From Parvularcula sp. LCG005 (GTDB lineage: Bacteria > Pseudomonadota > Alphaproteobacteria > Caulobacterales > Parvularculaceae), in assembly GCF_032930845.1 (NCBI RefSeq), contig NZ_CP136758.1:434001-498000 (forward strand): a stretch of 64,000 nt of DNA, given 5' to 3'. The notes beneath the pieces were generated by a model that saw only the letters and a program-made list of their open reading frames with translations, did no database searches and was not told the origin of the DNA. The position numbers and the translations under genes were made by a program. Below are positions 28,315 to 37,347 of this stretch, in pieces. Numbering within the stretch: the stretch's first letter is position 1; the number at the start of each line of letters is the position of its first letter.

Positions 28315-29327
28315 TCGTTTTCGTCCTCATAGCCGACGAGGCGAAGCGGACGTGCGATCCGGCCATTGATTTCCGCCCATCGCACGAAGGCATCCTCCCG
28401 GCCATGGGTCACCCATAGTTCGCGTGGATCAACGTCCTCGACGGTCCGTGTCAGCTCTTCCCAGTCGGCGTGGTCGGAGATGATCAGCGGCAGTTCGACA
28501 CCCCGCTGCTTGGCGCGTTGGCGCACGCGCATCCAGCCACTGGCGAAGGCGGTGACCGGATCGGGAAAGCGGCGGGCCCAGGTCGTCTGCACAGCCGACG
28601 GCGGACAGATGATCACCTTGCCGGCAAAATCCTGTTTGCTGCCCCGATCATCTTTCACGGTCGCGGGGCGCAGCTCACCAAGATCGACGCCCCATTCTCG
28701 ATACAAATCGCATAGCGCCTGCAGCGCACCGTGGATGTAAATCGGCTCATCATAGCCTTCTTCGCGCAAGTGACAGATGACGCGCTGTGCCTTGCCCAAG
28801 GCATAGGCCCCGACAAGGTGCGCGCGTTCCGGGAACTGGCGAAGGGAGTCGATCAGCTTACGGACTTCTTCGGCGGTATGGGGATGGTGAAAGACCGGCA
28901 GGGCGAAGGTGGCTTCCGAGATAAAGATATCGCAGGGCACAACTTCAAACGCTTCACAGGTGGGGTCGCGCCGCCGCTTGAAATCGCCGGTCACCACCAT
29001 GCGCAATCCTTGATGCTCAATCACAGCTTGGGCCGAGCCCAGAACATGCCCGGCCGGGGCCAGCCAGACCGTGACACCGTTGACGTCGACCTTGTTGCGG
29101 TAGGCCAGCGGTTCTCTGGCTTCGGTGAAAGCCTCGCCATACCGCGCCGCCATGATGGCGAGGGTTTCCGGCGTGCCAATCACGGCGCCGTGACCCGCCC
29201 GAGCGTGGTCTGCATGGCCATGGGTGATGATCGCGCGCGACACCGCCGCCACCGGGTCGATGAAAAAATCGCCGGGTGGACAGTACAGGCCCTGAGGCGT
29301 GGGGTGCAGCAGCTCTTCGGGTTTCAT
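28311..29327 (-). CDS. Ligase-associated DNA exonuclease
   Basis: This 338-residue metallo-beta-lactamase/beta-CASP nuclease has the metal motif THGHADHA (His36, His38, Asp40, His41) and further ligands in PAGHVLGSAQ, VTGDFKRRRDP and SDHADW. Related enzymes are SNM1-like and trim DNA 3' or 5' ends. The annotation as ligase-associated follows from the 4-base overlap with the ATP-dependent ligase gene, with which it forms an end-processing and sealing unit. It is divergent from the DUF2793 gene. Confidence 0.92.
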   Translation of the reverse strand: MKPEELLHPTPQGLYCPPGDFFIDPVAAVSRAIITHGHADHARAGHGAVIGTPETLAIMAARYGEAFTEAREPLAYRNKVDVNGVTVWLAPAGHVLGSAQAVIEHQGLRMVVTGDFKRRRDPTCEAFEVVPCDIFISEATFALPVFHHPHTAEEVRKLIDSLRQFPERAHLVGAYALGKAQRVICHLREEGYDEPIYIHGALQALCDLYREWGVDLGELRPATVKDDRGSKQDFAGKVIICPPSAVQTTWARRFPDPVTAFASGWMRVRQRAKQRGVELPLIISDHADWEELTRTVEDVDPRELWVTHGREDAFVRWAEINGRIARPLRLVGYEDENE

Positions 29328-29425
29328 CCCTGCAATATAGGGCGGCTCTGACGCGGGAAAAACTTGTCCTCGTTCTCTCTGCCGCCCTTAGGCTCCAGCG
29401 AAATACTGCAAGGAGCGCGGACGAT

Positions 29426-31575
29426 ATGGAACGGTCGGATCGGTTATCACTTCCCTATGTTCAGGCGGCACAGGCGCAGAAACATGTGACGGTAAACGAG
29501 GCGACGCGCGCTCTCGATGCGCTGGTCCATCTATCGGTGATCAGCCGGAGTGTGACGGAACAGCCGGCTGAGCCCGGGCAGGGCGATGGCTATATTCTTT
29601 CGCCGGACCGGGAAGGCCTTCAATGGGGGGTGATGGGCGCGGCCTCTGTTGCCGTTTTCCAAGACAACGCCTGGATGGAGTACGCTCCGGTGCAGGGCAT
29701 GACCGCCTATGTCGCTGACGAGGCGCGCCATGTGGTCTGGAACGGGACCGAGTGGACGGCTCTGGCCTCAGGTCTTGGGGACAGCGCGCCGCAGTTTGGC
29801 GTCAACGCAACAGCCGACACGACCAATCGTCTCGCGGTCAAGACGAATGCCGTCCTGTTCAGTCACGACGACGTGACGCCGGGCAGCGGCGATGTTCGGC
29901 AGGTCCTCAACAAGGCATCAGCCTCGAACACGGCCTCGCAGCTCTTCCAGACCAATTATTCCGCGCGGGCAGAATTTGGCCTGACGGGGACGGATGACTT
30001 CCTGATCAAAGTCAGTCCTGATGGGACGTCCTTCTTTGATGCGATCGTCATCAACCGCCTGACCGGCGCCGTATCATTCCCCAACACGCCGGCCTTTGAC
30101 GGGGGCGAGCCACCTTTCACGCCCGCCGCGATCGACGGCCTGTCGGTTTGGTATGATCCATCCGATGGCGGCAGCATTGATTCAACCGCGTCGCGCATTG
30201 CCCAGTTGAATGACAAGTCCGGCAATGATCTGCACGCGGTGCAGACGACAGGATCGGCACAACCGCTGATCGAAGCTGCTGCCATCGATGGTCACGGTGC
30301 CATGCGGTTCACGGGCTCAGAATATCTGTCGTTCAACGCTTTTGCCGACGCCATTTCGGGAAATGACCTGCCTTGGTCGATCAGCCTGGTCGTTCAGCAC
30401 GAGACGGGTTCGGGCGGTATTTCAATCCCGTTTGGTCTGGGGCGCTCGTCAAATGCCGGGATTTCGGCCTGGTTTGGCAGCAACGGCAACGGCCGGTGGC
30501 GGATCGCCAAGACCAGTGCCGCGGGTATCCCGCTGGACGCCACGCCACTGGATACAAAACCTCACGTGGTTACGATCAACCATTCCGGCACCGCAACCAG
30601 CCTGTGGATTGATGGGTTCCGTGTGCTGAATGATATCGCGCAGGACGTGAATGGGTTCACGGTGGACCGAGCCACACTTGGGGCGTGGATCACGACCAGT
30701 GTCGGCTATCATTTCAGGGGGCTGATCGGAGAGGTCGTCGGCTTCACGCGCCAGCTCAACGATAATGAAGTGCGCGACCTTCAGCGCTATCTCGCAGAAA
30801 AATGGCTCAGTGCACCAACGAAAGTGGACCTGTTCCTTGCCATTGGACAGTCCAATATGGAGGGGCAGGGTGACAAGACGCTCAGCCCATCCGTCAATGC
30901 GGGTAGCGGCTTTGCCCTGACGCAGCAGAACATGCTGGCGACGCTCGCAGACCCCGTCGGCAATGCGAATACCGGGTCATGCCTGCCTGCTTTCGGCAAT
31001 CGCTGGTATGCGGAAACCGGCCGGGCGGCGGTGGTCGTGTCAAAGGCGGTCGGTGCGACGGCGCTCCTGCCGGAAGCCGATATTGGCTACGGCAATTGGG
31101 ACAAGGTTGAGGGCGCTCTTTACGGTGCGGCCGTCACCGCCATGAACCTTGCGATGGACACAGTCCTGAACGGGTCGATTTATACCGTGCACAGCGTCAA
31201 CGCCCTCTGGTGTCAGGGCGAGGCGGAGGCCAACCGTATGTCGATCGGGACGGCGGGTGTCACGCCTGCGGCCATGAAGCCGCGCTGGAAACCCTCGCGG
31301 CAAATCTGCAGACGGACCTCACACTGCCAGCGACGTCGTTCTTCATCTTCGAATTGGGGGCACGCGCTGATGGCGGCAACGAGACATTCTATGCGGCGTT
31401 TCGCGATGCGCAGAACGCTGCTGCCAATGACGTGGCGAGTATCCATGTGATCTTCAGCGGCGCCAAAGACTTCCCCGTTGAGGGACGTATGATCGACGAC
31501 CTCCACTACAATCAGGAGGGATACAACGTCATGGGCGACATGGGGGCCGCGGCAGCCGCCCTGCTGGTCGACTAG
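29426..31575 (+). pseudogene. DUF2793 / LamG-like / sialate O-acetylesterase-like gene with a frameshift
   Basis: ATG at 29426 follows AAGGAG. The N-terminus (residues 1-110, LSLPYVQAAQAQKHVTVNEA) is DUF2793, a domain seen in phage-tail-like proteins. A LamG/concanavalin-like domain follows (about 225-460, GLSVWYDPSDGG), then an SGNH esterase domain of the SASA type with FLAIGQSNMEGQ near 474 and ALWCQGEAEAN. In that frame the protein stops at 31450 with an unrelated basic tail. The expected end continues one base back: GHEAALETLAANLQTDL to the catalytic DDLHYNQEGYN and a stop at 31575. So one base appears lost between about 31258 and 31273. The true end shares a CTAG with msrB. It may be a mutation, a sequencing error or a recoding site. 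Confidence 0.7.
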
Positions 31576-32102
31576 GCCGGGATGAAATTGAGGGCGACGC
31601 CGTTGTTGCAATAGCGCAGGCCAGTGGGCCCGGGGCCGTCGTTGAAGACGTGACCCTGATGCCCGCTGCAACGGCTGCAGTGATACTCCGTGCGCGGCAG
31701 GATCAGTTTGAAATCCCGCTTCGTTTCGACGGCACCGGGGAGGTGGTCGTAGAAGGATGGCCAGCCGGTACCGGACTCGAATTTCGTCGATGCATCAAAT
31801 AGGGGCAGAGCGCAGCCCGCGCAGACGAACGTGCCGTCACGCTTCTCGCCATTGAGCGGCGAGGTGCCCGCCCGTTCCGTGCCTTCCTTGCGCAGGACGC
31901 GGAATTCTTCTTCGGTCAGGCGCTCACGCCACTCCTCATTGCTAAGGGCGGCCCAGTTCACATCAGTATTGTCAGGCGAAGACGTCATTTTTTTGTCCTC
32001 GCGGCCATTTGCCCCGCCACCACAGGCAGCAAGGCCGACGGCCGCACTAGCGTAAAGGAAAGTGCGTCGGGAAAGGCGGGGGGATGGAGAAGTGTTTTTC
32101 AT
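31572..32102 (-). CDS. msrB: Peptide-methionine (R)-S-oxide reductase, Tat-exported lipoprotein form
   Basis: MsrB repairs methionine-R-sulfoxide in proteins. The 176-residue protein starts with a twin-arginine signal (SRRTFLYASAAVGL) ending in a lipobox, AAC, with Cys27 as lipid site, so it should act on the periplasmic side of a membrane. The catalytic domain has FESGTGWPSF, two zinc-binding CxxC pairs (CAGC, CSRC), GHVFNDGP and the catalytic Cys165 in RYCNNG; the usual context is RYCIN, so this is a slight variant. The stop overlaps the convergent DUF2793 gene in CTAG. Confidence 0.95.
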   Translation of the reverse strand: MKNTSPSPRLSRRTFLYASAAVGLAACGGGANGREDKKMTSSPDNTDVNWAALSNEEWRERLTEEEFRVLRKEGTERAGTSPLNGEKRDGTFVCAGCALPLFDASTKFESGTGWPSFYDHLPGAVETKRDFKLILPRTEYHCSRCSGHQGHVFNDGPGPTGLRYCNNGVALNFIPA

Positions 32103-32132
32103 GATCCGTTATTCGCGCCTCCGGCTGAAAGG

Positions 32133-32474
32133 TTACTTGGTGTGGAAACGGCCAAAGGCAACCATGGCCCAGCCCGCCAGCATCAGAACCCCGCCAATGG
32201 GCGTGATCATCCCCAGAAAGGTCGGGGCGCCGAGAGCCATGGCGTAGAGCGTTGCGGCAAAAAGACCGCTCCCTGCCATGGCACAGATGGCTGCTCTTCT
32301 GGCGCCGAACCCATCGAGCAGAAGCGCTGCCACAGCGTGAACCAGGAGATAGAAGGTCGCCGTCTCCCACCATTCTTTGGCTTCGCCTGTCAGCACGGTG
32401 TCGAGGCCATGGGCACCAAAAGCCCCCAATGACACGGCAATAAGGGCGAGCAGGGCGGCGATACGGCGGATCAT
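32133..32474 (-). CDS. DUF423 family membrane protein
   Basis: This 113-residue protein has four hydrophobic helices and matches DUF423 (YgdD-like), including the early SLGAFGAHGL motif and GGVLMLAGWAMVAFG near the C-terminus. Function is unknown. ATG at 32474 follows TGAGG; the frame is open further upstream but overlaps ubiA. It begins 11 bp after the ubiA stop and is probably co-transcribed with it. Confidence 0.88.
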   Translation of the reverse strand: MIRRIAALLALIAVSLGAFGAHGLDTVLTGEAKEWWETATFYLLVHAVAALLLDGFGARRAAICAMAGSGLFAATLYAMALGAPTFLGMITPIGGVLMLAGWAMVAFGRFHTK

Positions 32475-32484
32475 CACGGAAACC

Positions 32485-33396
32485 TCAGGCGGCCAGGCAG
32501 GGCAGGGCGAAAAGCAGTCCCGTCCAGACATTGGATTTGAAAAGCATCAGACAGCGATGCCCATCATTGATATCGAGCGTTGCGACCTGCCAGGCCATAT
32601 GCGCACTGGCGGGCAAGAGCCATAAGGTGCCCCATCCGGCCCCTGCGACAAGAAGTCCGGTCGCGGCCAGCATGAGGGCAATGCCGTAAAAAATGGCGAT
32701 ACCTTTCTTGGACGCGTCGCCCAGGCGACGGGCAGACGATTTGACGCCCACCAGGGCGTCATCCTCCCGGTCCTGATGGGCATAGATCGTATCGTAGCCA
32801 AGGGTCCAGAACAGTCCTGCTGCGTAATAAAGGACCGCAGACATCGGAATGGTGCCTGCGAGCGTCGCTGCACCGACCAGCGCGCCCCAGTTGAAGGTCA
32901 GACCGAGCCACGCCTGCGGCCACCAGGTGATGCGTTTCATGAACGGATAGCCGGCCACCAGTGCCAGTGAGGCCATGCCGGTCAGGATCGCGACGAGGCC
33001 GAGCTGTAGCAGGACCACAAGTCCGATCAGGCTGAGACCAACAAGAAGCAGCCAGGCGCTCCTGACACTGACGATGCCTGCCGCCACCGGCCGTGATGCC
33101 GTCCGCGCGACCTTGGCGTCGATATCCCGGTCGACGATGTCATTATAGACGCAGCCCGCTGACCGCATGACATAGGCACCGATCAGAAAGAGGAGCCAGT
33201 AGCCATAAAGCGTTTGGGGCGACGTGCCGTCAGGGCGCGCGATCAGGGACCCCCAGATGCAGGGCCAGAACAACAGCCACATGCCGACAGGTCGGTCTGC
33301 GCGCATCAGTCGCAAGTAGGGCCGCACTTTTGATGGCATGCGGTCAACCCATCCCTCAGGGGCGGCGTCCGGCGTCTTTTGATCGGTCATGGTCAT
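32485..33396 (-). CDS. ubiA: 4-hydroxybenzoate polyprenyltransferase
   Basis: UbiA attaches the polyprenyl tail to 4-hydroxybenzoate in the inner membrane during ubiquinone synthesis. The 303-residue protein has about nine membrane helices and the two aspartate-rich magnesium/diphosphate motifs: NDIVDRDID (85-93) and YAHQDREDD. RPVGMWLLFWPCIWG at the N-terminus is also characteristic. Two starts are possible (33396, 33390). Ubiquinone is the electron acceptor of the complex I encoded further on, but the genes are separate. Confidence 0.95.
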   Translation of the reverse strand: MTMTDQKTPDAAPEGWVDRMPSKVRPYLRLMRADRPVGMWLLFWPCIWGSLIARPDGTSPQTLYGYWLLFLIGAYVMRSAGCVYNDIVDRDIDAKVARTASRPVAAGIVSVRSAWLLLVGLSLIGLVVLLQLGLVAILTGMASLALVAGYPFMKRITWWPQAWLGLTFNWGALVGAATLAGTIPMSAVLYYAAGLFWTLGYDTIYAHQDREDDALVGVKSSARRLGDASKKGIAIFYGIALMLAATGLLVAGAGWGTLWLLPASAHMAWQVATLDINDGHRCLMLFKSNVWTGLLFALPCLAA

Positions 33397-33499
33397 GGCC
33401 TTGCGTCTATCACCGGTCCTGGGATCGAGAAAGTGAGGGGTTGTGGCGCCCCCGCGGCCTGCGCCACACTCAGGGCCGGTTTGGCGAACAGAGGATCAG

Positions 33500-34789
33500 A
33501 TGGTGCGGCAGCGATATTGGAATATATGGGGACAGGTTCTTGGGACGCTCGCCTTGCTGACGGCCAGTCCATCAGCGATGGCCCAGACCGGACCGACTAC
33601 GCCCAACCTTTTTTCTGAGATCGGCAAATCCGAGGCTGAGATTGATAGCCGAATTAACCGCATGTGGTCGACTTATTTCGAAGGCGACGTCGAGACAGAG
33701 CGGCTGTATTTCGAAGCTGGCGCCGATGAGGGGTTCGTCGTCGACATCCACAATGCTGACGTTCGGACTGAGGGCCAGTCCTACGCCATGATGATCGCGG
33801 TTCAGATGGACCGCCGCGACGTTTTTGATCGCATCTGGCGTTTTTCCTATCGGCGGATGCTGAATAAAGAGGGCCCGCTGGAGGGCTATTTCTGCTGGCA
33901 CTATGATCCGTGGAAAGAGGAATGTAAGAGCCGCGGACCAGCGCCGGATGGTGAAGAATATTTCGCCATGGCGCTTTATTTCGCCGATGCCCGCTGGGGC
34001 AGCGTGTCAGGTGAACTGGATTACAAGGCCCATGCCGATGAAATCCTGCGCGAAATGCTGCATCAGGAAGAGGACAATGGCGGCGTCGTCGACCGCGTAA
34101 CCAACATGATCGACGCCGAGACGAACATGATTGTTTTTGTGCCAAGTGGTGCAAATGCCGAGTATAGCGATCCGTCCTACCACCTGCCGGCCTTCTATGA
34201 GCTGTTCAGCCGTTGGGCTCTGCCGGAGGATCGGGCGCGCTGGGCCACGATCCGCGATGTCAGTCGGGACTATCTCGCCAATATCAAAACGCGCAATCCC
34301 GATCATTGCCTGATGGCAGACTATGCGGGGTTCGACGGTGAGCCGGTCCGCGCACCGTTCAATCCCGACTCTGAGAATTTTCAGGTCGACGCGTGGCGAA
34401 CCATCTTCAACTGGTCCGTGGACGCAGCATGGTGGGGCGTTGATGAGCGCCAGGCCGGCTTGAGTGAATGTCTGCTTGGGTTCTTTGCCGATCCCGAGCG
34501 CGGCGGCGGCATATCGGCGCCCGGCTATCGGTCGTCTTTCAAGATGAATGGCCAGCCAGTGGCGGGAAGCGGTTACAAAGCTTCCGGCCTCGTTGCGATG
34601 AATGCCACGGGCGCAATGGCCACTGATGCTGATTGGACGCGAGCGTTTGTCGAAGACTTCTGGTCTGTCGAGCCGCCAACGGGTACCTACCGGTATTATA
34701 ACGGCATGCTCTACATGCTGGCGACTCTCGCCCTCAGCGGGGACTACACGGTTTACTGTCCTGACGACGATTGTACTGGCGCTAAATGA
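33500..34789 (+). CDS. Glycoside hydrolase family 8 enzyme, likely exo-oligoxylanase
   Basis: This 429-residue protein has a signal peptide (hydrophobic run to PSAMA-Q) and an (alpha/alpha)6-barrel GH8 sequence. The catalytic acid is Glu91 in DVRTEGQSYAMMIAV; a candidate base aspartate lies near residue 298 in FQVDAWRTIFNW. Aromatic subsite residues (CWHYDPW, APDGEEYFAMAL) resemble reducing-end xylose-releasing exo-oligoxylanases (Rex) more than cellulases or chitosanases. ATG at 33500 follows GAGG and directly precedes the signal peptide. It overlaps the aminotransferase gene by 4 bases, which is unlikely to be functional linkage. With GH43 at 7 kb it suggests use of xylo-oligosaccharides. 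Confidence 0.85.
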   Translation: MVRQRYWNIWGQVLGTLALLTASPSAMAQTGPTTPNLFSEIGKSEAEIDSRINRMWSTYFEGDVETERLYFEAGADEGFVVDIHNADVRTEGQSYAMMIAVQMDRRDVFDRIWRFSYRRMLNKEGPLEGYFCWHYDPWKEECKSRGPAPDGEEYFAMALYFADARWGSVSGELDYKAHADEILREMLHQEEDNGGVVDRVTNMIDAETNMIVFVPSGANAEYSDPSYHLPAFYELFSRWALPEDRARWATIRDVSRDYLANIKTRNPDHCLMADYAGFDGEPVRAPFNPDSENFQVDAWRTIFNWSVDAAWWGVDERQAGLSECLLGFFADPERGGGISAPGYRSSFKMNGQPVAGSGYKASGLVAMNATGAMATDADWTRAFVEDFWSVEPPTGTYRYYNGMLYMLATLALSGDYTVYCPDDDCTGAK

Positions 34790-35925
34790 CGAAAGAGATC
34801 CGCCCATTCCATGCCATGACAATCGGGCGCCTCGCGTTTCAGATGCAGGCAGAAGGCCGTTCGATTGTTCACATGCAATATGGCCAACCCTCCGCGCGCC
34901 CACCGGCCGCGGTCATGTCCGCCGCGGCAGACATGCTGGATGCCGGTGTGCCGGGGTACTGGCAGAACGAGGAGCTGACCGCTGCTATCGCGGACACCTA
35001 TTCTTCGCTCTACGGTGTATCGATCTCAACTGCCCAGATCTTCCTGACCTGCGGCGCGTCGCCTGCAATGGTACTCGCCCTGACGGCGGGCTTTGCGCCG
35101 GGTGCACGCATTGCCATGGCCAAACCCGGCTATGTGGCGCATCGCAACACGGTCATCGGCCTGAACATGGAGCCTGTTGAACTGACCTGTGGCAGTGACA
35201 CCGGCTTTCAGCTGACAGCGGATATGATCCGATCAATCGATCCGGCACCTGACGGCTTGATCGTGGCCAGTCCCGCCAACCCGACGGGTTCAATTATCCC
35301 AAGGGATGAGATGGCGGCGATCGCTGACGCCTGTGCGAAGCGGGGAATACGCATCATCTCGGACGAGATTTACAATCGCCTGACCTATGACGCCGCGGCT
35401 GCGAGCATCACCGAGTTCACGACCGATGCATTTGTGGTCAACAGCTTTTCGAAATTCTATCTCATGCCGGGCTGGCGCCTCGGTTGGCTCGTGGTGCCGG
35501 AAGAGCAGATCGACAGGACCGTGGCGATCAATGGCAATTTCTTTTTGACCCCTCCATCCCTCAGTCAGGCGGCGGCCCTCGCGGCCATGTCCTGTACGGA
35601 TGAACTGACCAGTCACCTCGATACCTATCGGCGTAATCGGGCGCATCTGCTCGAAGCCCTACCGCGTCTTGGGCTCACGGAGATGGCGCCGCCGGATGGG
35701 GCGTTTTACATTTATGCCAATGTCGATGAGTTTACCGATGACAGCCGGGTGCTCTGCCGCGAACTGCTCGAACAGACCGGCGTTGCCACGGCGTCCGGTG
35801 TCGACTTCGATCCGGAAGAGGGGCATCGCTATATGCGGTTCAGCTTCGCGGTCACGGAGGCAGAGGTACTGGACGCGATCGCGCGCATGACGCCGTTCTT
35901 CGAATCGCGGCGTCGATCCGCCTAG
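34786..35925 (+). CDS. Class I/II PLP-dependent aminotransferase
   Basis: This 379-residue fold-type I enzyme has the PLP-binding lysine in NSFSKFYLMPGWRLGW (Lys223), the cofactor residues Asp193 and Tyr196 (ISDEIYNRL), the Asn in ASPANPTG and a C-terminal arginine (MRFSFAV) that would bind the substrate carboxylate. It looks like an aspartate- or alanine-type aminotransferase, but the amino donor cannot be told. Start overlaps the GH8 stop by 4 bases (ATGA). The TAG stop lies in a CTAG shared with the convergent histidine kinase gene. Confidence 0.92.
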   Translation: MTKEIRPFHAMTIGRLAFQMQAEGRSIVHMQYGQPSARPPAAVMSAAADMLDAGVPGYWQNEELTAAIADTYSSLYGVSISTAQIFLTCGASPAMVLALTAGFAPGARIAMAKPGYVAHRNTVIGLNMEPVELTCGSDTGFQLTADMIRSIDPAPDGLIVASPANPTGSIIPRDEMAAIADACAKRGIRIISDEIYNRLTYDAAAASITEFTTDAFVVNSFSKFYLMPGWRLGWLVVPEEQIDRTVAINGNFFLTPPSLSQAAALAAMSCTDELTSHLDTYRRNRAHLLEALPRLGLTEMAPPDGAFYIYANVDEFTDDSRVLCRELLEQTGVATASGVDFDPEEGHRYMRFSFAVTEAEVLDAIARMTPFFESRRRSA

Positions 35926-37133
35926 CGCGGCACTGCGTGGAGCAACTGGGCGTGCGGGATGAAGACGTTAAAGCACGTCTGCTCGGGGCTTGACGATACG
36001 GTCAAGGCCCCATTGTGCGCGCTGACGATTTCCGAGGTGATGTAGAGGCCAAGTCCCAGTCCGTCGCGGGGCCGGTCGTGACGCCCCCGGAAAAAGGGGT
36101 GGAACAGCGTCTTGCGTGTTACTTCGTCGATCTCATCCCCGCCATTGCAGACAGACAGCATCAGCCCGGCGCTGTCGGTACGTGCGCTGATGATAATGGG
36201 CTCATCAGTCGCGCCATGGGTAAGCGCATTGGCCAGCAGGTTCGAGACGACCTGCGCCATTCGCCCCGGATCGACCAGGCATGTGCGGTCGACCTGCAGC
36301 GTGGTGCGGATATCTCTTCCCGGATGACTGCTCTGCAGTTCGGCCACGACGTTTGAGACAAGTACAGAGATGTCCGTGTCGGCCGGATGGATGGGAATCC
36401 CGCCGCCCAAGCGACCCCGGGCAAAATCAAGGACATTGTCGACCAGCTCGTGCATGCGGTCGGCACTCTGCTGCATCAGCCTCGTCACCTGCCGCGTTCG
36501 GTCGTCAGTGGAACTCTGAGACAGAAGGTGCAGCCCGGACTGAAAAGCAGCCAGCGGGTTCTTCAGATCGTGGCCGAGAACAGCGATAAACTGTTCGCGC
36601 AGTTCGCTGGTGTGTCGCTCATCATCAAGGGCGTTGTCGCTCTTCTGCATCTTTCGCTGGGCGTCGAGATGAAAGGCGATGAGCTCTGCAAAGAGCTTCA
36701 TCATGCCTGAGATGCTTGGCTTGCGCACATCTGCGGGCTCTCGATCGATCGCGCACAACGTACCGAAGAAGTGGCCATCCCTCAGGACGATGGGCACGGA
36801 GATGTAGCTTTGAAACCCGTATTGCTGCGGCGTCCTGTGGTCACGCCAGACGTCGTCCTGGGCCACGTGGTTGATGAAGACCGCCTCACGGTGCTGCTCA
36901 ATCTCGTGGCAGATCGTCGTTTTGACATCGAGCTCACCGCCCGGCTTGAGGCCGAAATCGATCTCATCCCTGACGGCGCATGCGACCCAGCTATCGTCCG
37001 TCACGCGGGCTACAGCCGCAAAGCCCATGCCCGTCGTCTTGCAGACCACATCGAGAATTGTGGGGATGACTTCAATCTGCGTCACCTGATCGAGGCTCAG
37101 AACAATATCGGTATTTTTGCTCACGCCCGTCAT
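35922..37133 (-). CDS. Cytoplasmic GAF-domain sensor histidine kinase (orphan)
   Basis: This 403-residue soluble kinase has an N-terminal GAF sensor (about 21-155, with YISVPIVLRDGHFFGTLCAI), an H box VLGHDLKNPLAAFQ with His188, an N box NLLANALTHG and a G box DGLGLGLYITSEIV. No transmembrane segments are seen, so it senses an internal ligand or redox state. No response regulator is next to it. Start ATG at 37133 is preferred over the TTG one codon upstream. It is divergent from nuoE, with its own candidate promoter. Confidence 0.92.
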   Translation of the reverse strand: MTGVSKNTDIVLSLDQVTQIEVIPTILDVVCKTTGMGFAAVARVTDDSWVACAVRDEIDFGLKPGGELDVKTTICHEIEQHREAVFINHVAQDDVWRDHRTPQQYGFQSYISVPIVLRDGHFFGTLCAIDREPADVRKPSISGMMKLFAELIAFHLDAQRKMQKSDNALDDERHTSELREQFIAVLGHDLKNPLAAFQSGLHLLSQSSTDDRTRQVTRLMQQSADRMHELVDNVLDFARGRLGGGIPIHPADTDISVLVSNVVAELQSSHPGRDIRTTLQVDRTCLVDPGRMAQVVSNLLANALTHGATDEPIIISARTDSAGLMLSVCNGGDEIDEVTRKTLFHPFFRGRHDRPRDGLGLGLYITSEIVSAHNGALTVSSSPEQTCFNVFIPHAQLLHAVPR

Positions 37134-37162
37134 CAACCTCAGCGTTCGTGTCCCGTATAATC

Positions 37163-37190
37163 ATAATAGTGCGACAGAAGGGCCCGACAA
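37163..37190 (-). promoter_or_regulatory. Candidate promoter of the GAF histidine kinase
   Basis: On the minus strand TTGTCG (37190-37185) and TATTAT (37168-37163) are 16 bp apart, about 30 bases before the ATG at 37133. The spacing is slightly short but both boxes are good. Confidence 0.4.
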
Positions 37191-37347
37191 TCATCTCGCA
37201 CACCTTTTTGCTGACGGACAGGAATGGTCGCGGCGAGGGCGGCAGGTTCGGAAAACAGGCACCAGAAAAGCCGCAACCCTTGCCATTTGCGCTCAACCTT
37301 CGCAAAAGGCGCCGAAACAGTGACCACCAGCCCTCAAGGGACCTTCC

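Noticed and set aside
29276-29425. Upstream extension of the DUF2793 frame
   Set aside because: Runs into the divergent exonuclease gene; ATG at 29426 has a good ribosome-binding site.
37156-37161. TATAAT on the plus strand as nuoE -10 box
   Set aside because: About 190 bp from nuoE and no good -35; the minus-strand reading for the kinase is more convincing.
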